Origin: CAZXPA01 sp964642485
GTDB taxonomy: Bacteria; Patescibacteriota; Patescibacteriia; UBA2591; UBA6264
Assembly (NCBI GenBank): GCA_964642485.1
Contig: CAZXPA010000033.1
Location: 1 to 7,757 of the forward strand
Length of the DNA: 7,757 nucleotides
Direction of reading: 5' to 3'
Shown: positions 5,716 through 7,757 of the stretch, one piece after another
Position numbering within the stretch: position 1 is the stretch's first letter
Layout: every line of letters begins with the position of its first letter
Notes under the pieces: generated by a model
What the model was told of the DNA's origin: nothing
The model's input: only the letters and a program-made list of their open reading frames with translations
Database searches by the model: none
Translations under genes and position numbers: made by a program

Positions 5716-7092
5716 GCCCGGTGAGGGCGGTGAAATAGTACTTGAAACCATATGCTAACAAGGAGTCAAAGTTCCGCTTCGGCGGAATGATGGCGTTCCT
5801 ATTGAAGAATGAACCAACGAGTCTTGCTCACTAGTTTGGTTAAGTCTAAATATAGACGAAGCCTTAGTGAAAACAAGTGTTAAAAGCGCGATTTTGATTT
5901 TATCAAAAGATTAGCGGGCAAGGACCCGAAACCGAGTGAGCTACCCATGACCAGGGTGAACTTCGATGAAGATCGAAGGGAGGCCCGAACCCATTGGCCG
6001 TGCAACACCATGGGATGAGTTGTGGGTAGGGGTAAAAAGCTAATCGAACTCGGTAATAGCTGGTTCTCCCCGAAATAGCTGTAGAGCTAGCCTGTCCTGT
6101 AAACCTTGGGGGTAGAGCACTAAATGGGTGTGGGTGGAGTAATCCTACTGCATCCAAATAAACTCCGAATACCAAGGCTAAATAGGATGGAGTCAGACGA
6201 TGGGGGCTAAGCTCCGTCTGTCAAAAGGGAAACAGCCCAGACCTCTATCTAAGGTCCCTAAATCTGAGTTAAGTGTGAAAGGCGGTGAAACGACTTGGAC
6301 AATCAGGAGGTTGGCTTAGAAGCAGCCATCCTTTAAAGAAAGCGTAACAGCTCACTGATTAAGTTATTTTGCGCCGAAAATGTAACAGGGCTAAATTCAG
6401 TACCGAAGATGAGGATATCCTGCTTTTAGCAGGGTGTGGTAGGGGAGCATCCTCTAGGCGGTGAAGTCAAGTCGTAAGGCTTGGTGGAGCGTAGAGGAGA
6501 GAGAATGTTGGTATGAGTAGTAAAAAGTTCGGTGAGAATCCGAACCACCGCAAGTCTAAGGTTTCCTGGGCACTGATTGTCAACCCAGGGTTAGGCGGTC
6601 CTAAGTCTTCGGCCGAAAGGTCAAGATAATGGACAAACGGTTAATATTCCGTTTCTAATATTAGCATCCGATGGAATGACGCTTTCTCAAGCTTCAAGCG
6701 TGTTCTGGCTATACGCGTTTAAGTAATGGGTGGGTCTTTTAGGTAAATCCGGAAGACGTAAAGCCCATTATGAATAAAATCCTCATTAGGGGAGATTTGA
6801 GGGGAGAGAGAGCCAAGAAAAATTTCTAGGGTTAAGCTAATATTAACCGTACCGTAAACCGACACAGGTAGACGAGGAGAGTATCCTCAGGTGGACGAGA
6901 GAACCCTCGTTTAGGAACTCGGCAAAAAAGCGTCCGTAACTTCGGAATAAGGACTGGTTCAGTTTCGGCTGGACCCGCAGCGAAAGTCGCCGAGCGACTG
7001 TTTACCAAAAACATAGGTCCCTGCTCAAACCGTAAGGTGATGCATAGGGGCTGATGCCTGGCCAGTGTCAGAACGTTAAGGGAATGGGTGAT

Positions 7093-7111
7093 CCCTGAGC
7101 TTGTCGAAGGG
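7093..7111 (+). repeat. Dispersed-repeat-like palindrome inside 23S helix 68
   Basis: CCCTGAGCTTGTCGAAGGG is an imperfect palindrome I recognise as a short element dispersed in intergenic DNA of many unrelated bacteria. Here it sits within the rRNA, in place of the GGTTAGCGCAAGCGAAGC portion of helix 68. The flanking ATGGGTGAT and GTGAGCTTTGAA look like remains of that helix. The motif is seen directly; its kinship with the dispersed element is from memory. Confidence 0.5.
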
Positions 7112-7356
7112 TGAGCTTTGAACCTAAGCGCTGATGAACGCCGGCGGTAACTATAACCGTCCTAAGGTAGCGAAATCCCTTGTCGTGTAAGTTACGACCT
7201 GCATGAATGGCATAACGACTTGGCAACTGTCTCAACGAGGGACTCGACGAAATTGCAATGGGCGTGAAGATGCGCTCTATCCACGGTTAGACGAAAAGAC
7301 CCCGTGAAGCTTTACTATAGCTTGATATTGGATTGGGGATATGCATGTTCAGTATA

Positions 7357-7398
7357 GGTGGGAGTCCCGACTTGTCGGGACACCAGTGAGATACCACC
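7357..7398 (+). other. Shortened L1-stalk region of 23S rRNA
   Basis: Between the helix-76 strands GGTGGGAG (7357-7364) and ATACCACC (7391-7398) only 26 bases remain, where E. coli has about 43. The first 16 (7365-7380) form a tight hairpin, TCCCGA/TCGGGA with loop CTTG. A remnant, CACCAGTGAG, resembles the conserved GACGCCAGU of helices 77/78. This is the binding site of ribosomal protein uL1, which some Patescibacteria are reported to lack. Confidence 0.55.
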
Positions 7399-7702
7399 CT
7401 TGTATATTTTTAATCCTTATCCCAATTTGGGAGACAGTATCTGGTGGGTAGTTTATCTGGGGCGGATGCCTCCTAAAAGGTAACGGAGGCGTTTAAAGGT
7501 CAGCTTAGCGCGGATGGAAATCGCGCTGGACGTGCAAAGGCATAAGCTGGCTTGACGGCAAGACTTACAAGTCGCGCCGAGAGGAAACTCGAACTTAGTG
7601 AACCGACACTTGCTCATAGGAGCGGTGAAGATCATCGGATAAAAGTTACTCCGGGGATAACAGGCTGGTTTCGCCCGAGAGTTCATATCGACGGCGAAGT
7701 TC

Positions 7703-7738
<36 letters not shown>

Positions 7739-7757
7739 GAGAAGCTCCCAAGGGTTT

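Overview
The window looks like a piece of a low-GC bacterial chromosome, most likely from the Candidate Phyla Radiation (Patescibacteria). That placement is an inference from several traits. The protein genes are AT-rich and lack Shine-Dalgarno sequences. A 23S rRNA gene stands apart from any 16S gene and has its own promoter. The 23S carries extra stem-loops and a shortened L1-stalk segment. The CTP synthase has the INVDAGTMNP...ETDQD wording I associate with such lineages. The exact lineage cannot be fixed from this window.

Layout, all on the + strand. Bases 95-1537 encode a 14-helix polysaccharide flippase (Wzx/RfbX type) with a promoter so close that its mRNA is probably leaderless. The 191-bp gap after it is built entirely from repeats: a 53-bp AT-rich segment present twice, exactly, plus four small hairpins. 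Bases 1729-3060 encode an O-antigen ligase/polymerase-like membrane protein. Its last 15 codons and its stop codon lie inside a tRNA-Ser(CGA) gene (3012-3100). Bases 3134-4750 encode CTP synthase (pyrG), interrupted by one in-frame TAA at the codon after GLCYGM, where the family has Gln. The halves are otherwise intact and together have the normal family length.

Between pyrG and the 23S gene (4751-5006) lies a compact control region. It has a perfect DnaA box, a promoter with both consensus hexamers, a possible 13-codon leader peptide, an intrinsic terminator, and a 10-bp alternative pairing that would dismantle that terminator. This reads like a transcription attenuator placed in front of 23S rRNA, and it is the best candidate here for an undescribed system. 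It rests on sequence inspection only.

The remainder (about 5007 to the window end) is 23S rRNA, truncated at roughly E. coli position 2547. It carries at least four departures from the usual secondary structure: a ~90-nt stem-loop insertion near E. coli 210-220, an extra hairpin in the following variable region, a dispersed-repeat-like palindrome in helix 68, and a shortened L1 stalk.

Flippase and ligase probably act together at the membrane in making a surface polysaccharide. The tRNA, CTP synthase and 23S genes are housekeeping functions.
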